From an uncultured Prevotellaceae bacterium (GTDB taxonomy: Bacteria > Bacteroidota > Bacteroidia > Bacteroidales > Muribaculaceae), in assembly GCA_945645715.1 (NCBI GenBank), contig CALZFJ010000168.1, forward strand, positions 1 to 5,263: DNA of 5,263 nucleotides. The letters run 5' to 3'. Position 1 is the first letter of the stretch, and the number at the start of each line of letters is the position of its first letter. The translations under genes were made by a program, and so were the position numbers. Below are positions 4,469-5,263 of the stretch, piece by piece. The notes beneath the pieces were generated by a model that worked only from the letters and a program-made list of their open reading frames with translations, made no database searches and had not been told where the DNA came from.

Positions 4469-5263
4469 CGGTCGCGGTGCATGAGCATGTTGGCAAAGTC
4501 GCGGAAAGCCTGGCGTGCTTCCTCGGGGATATTGATGGAGTTGAGCACGCTGAGGGCGCGGTCGTTGTAGCGGTTCATAGCTTCTATTGCGAGTTCGCTG
4601 ATTCCGAGGCGCGAATAGATAGCCGTCACTGCAGCCACTTTCTCTTTGCGGTCGGGGTTTTCGGCAGCGAGCCAGTGCATCAGTTCGTCGCGGTCGGCAC
4701 CGGTGGCGCGGTTCATGGCGTTGATGAGCATGAACGTCTTTTTGTTGTTCATGATGTCACCTCCAATCTCCTTGCCGAAGGTGGCAGGATCGCCGTACAC
4801 GTCGAGCCAGTCGTCCTGCAACTGGAATGCCACACCAAGATCCACACCATATTGATATATGCGCTCTGCATCGTCGGCAGAGGCGTCGGCCATGATTGCA
4901 CCCATTTTGCAGGCACAGCCCAGAAGAACCGAGGTCTTGAGGCGAATCATTGCTATGTATTCATCTTCGGTCACGTCGTTTCGGCACTCAAAGTCCATGT
5001 CGTATTGCTGGCCGTCGTACACCTCCATAGCAGTGCGGTTGAAAAGCTCCATTGCAGTAGCAAGATGTGCGGCATCGGTGCGTGCCACGTGCTGACCCGC
5101 CATTGTGAGCATAGCGTCGCCCGAGAGGATAGCCACATTGTCGTTCCAGCGCACGTGCACGGTGGGTTTTACGCGGCGCACGACGTCTTTTTCCATCACG
5201 ACGTCGTGGAGCAGGGTGAAGTTGAGGTAAAGTTCAATCCATACAGCTTGATTGAGTGCAAGC
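4465..5263 (-). CDS. Polyprenyl (isoprenyl diphosphate) synthase, N-terminus outside window; first Asp-rich motif degenerate
   Basis: 265 codons are visible; about 60 N-terminal residues of a family of roughly 320 lie beyond the right edge. The reading frame is open to the edge, so the internal GTG/ATG near 5199-5194 is not the true start. Trans-prenyl synthases condense isopentenyl diphosphate onto allylic diphosphates, giving farnesyl- or longer-chain products for quinones and lipid carriers. Family segments in order are N-F-T-L-L-H (before the first motif), K-P-T-V-H-V-R-W-N-D-N (5'-flank of A-I-L-S-G-D-A-M-L), G-Q-Q-Y-D-M-D-F-E, M-I-R-L-K-T-S-V-L-L, the second aspartate-rich motif FQLQDDWLDVYGD (DDxxD at 4815-4801), and GGDIMNNKKTF. 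The first motif, normally D-D-x-x-D, reads D-V-V-M-E (5205-5191), and the following R-R-G-K-P-T reads R-R-V-K-P-T. Each change is one base from the usual codon. Product length cannot be deduced. The stop overlaps the TatD-family ATG. Confidence 0.93.
   Translation of the reverse strand, partial: LALNQAVWIELYLNFTLLHDVVMEKDVVRRVKPTVHVRWNDNVAILSGDAMLTMAGQHVARTDAAHLATAMELFNRTAMEVYDGQQYDMDFECRNDVTEDEYIAMIRLKTSVLLGCACKMGAIMADASADDAERIYQYGVDLGVAFQLQDDWLDVYGDPATFGKEIGGDIMNNKKTFMLINAMNRATGADRDELMHWLAAENPDRKEKVAAVTAIYSRLGISELAIEAMNRYNDRALSVLNSINIPEEARQAFRDFANMLMHRDR

Noticed and set aside
5194..5199. GTG/ATG as the true start of the polyprenyl synthase
   Set aside because: The frame stays open to the window edge and the upstream residues (N-F-T-L-L-H-D) belong to the conserved family core, so the real start lies outside.

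Overview
The window looks like chromosomal housekeeping DNA from a member of the Bacteroidales, perhaps Muribaculaceae or a relative. The evidence is protein families and gene order that I recognise from Bacteroidales (a DUF6452 lipoprotein beside a DUF6048 barrel; pyrE beside a START-like protein), promoters of the Bacteroidetes type (TAnnTTTG at -7 rather than a sigma70 -10 box), and weak or absent Shine-Dalgarno sequences. The family-level placement is an inference. I see no mobile element, tRNA, rRNA or CRISPR array, and no obvious horizontally acquired module.

Layout on the + strand: (1) the last 58 codons of a membrane-anchored family-2 glycosyltransferase, whose stop overlaps the start of (2) a DUF6452-type lipoprotein, followed after 15 bp by (3) a DUF6048-type predicted outer-membrane beta-barrel protein. 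These three form a tight cell-envelope operon. (4) A 210-bp intergenic region holds two almost identical 72-bp direct repeats (77-bp period), each with a long imperfect palindrome; the second copy runs into a consensus promoter for (5) pyrE (orotate phosphoribosyltransferase). (6) A small SRPBCC/START-like protein follows pyrE, and then a strong bidirectional terminator.

Layout on the - strand, reading right to left: (7) a polyprenyl (isoprenyl diphosphate) synthase cut by the right edge overlaps (8) a TatD-family metal-dependent hydrolase by 4 bp (ATGA). After an AT-rich spacer of about 300 bp comes (9) a tiny Ala/Val/Asp-rich lipoprotein with its own consensus promoter, upstream phased A/T tracts, and a convincing intrinsic terminator. 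The + and - strand units converge near 3060-3155, with terminators facing each other.

I did not find a clearly new biological system. The points most worth a second look are the degenerate first aspartate-rich motif of the polyprenyl synthase (D-V-V-M-E instead of D-D-x-x-D, although the second motif is intact), the tandemly duplicated palindrome-plus-promoter module in front of pyrE, the uncharacterised lipoprotein/beta-barrel pair, and the repeat-bearing small lipoprotein with an apparently strong promoter.
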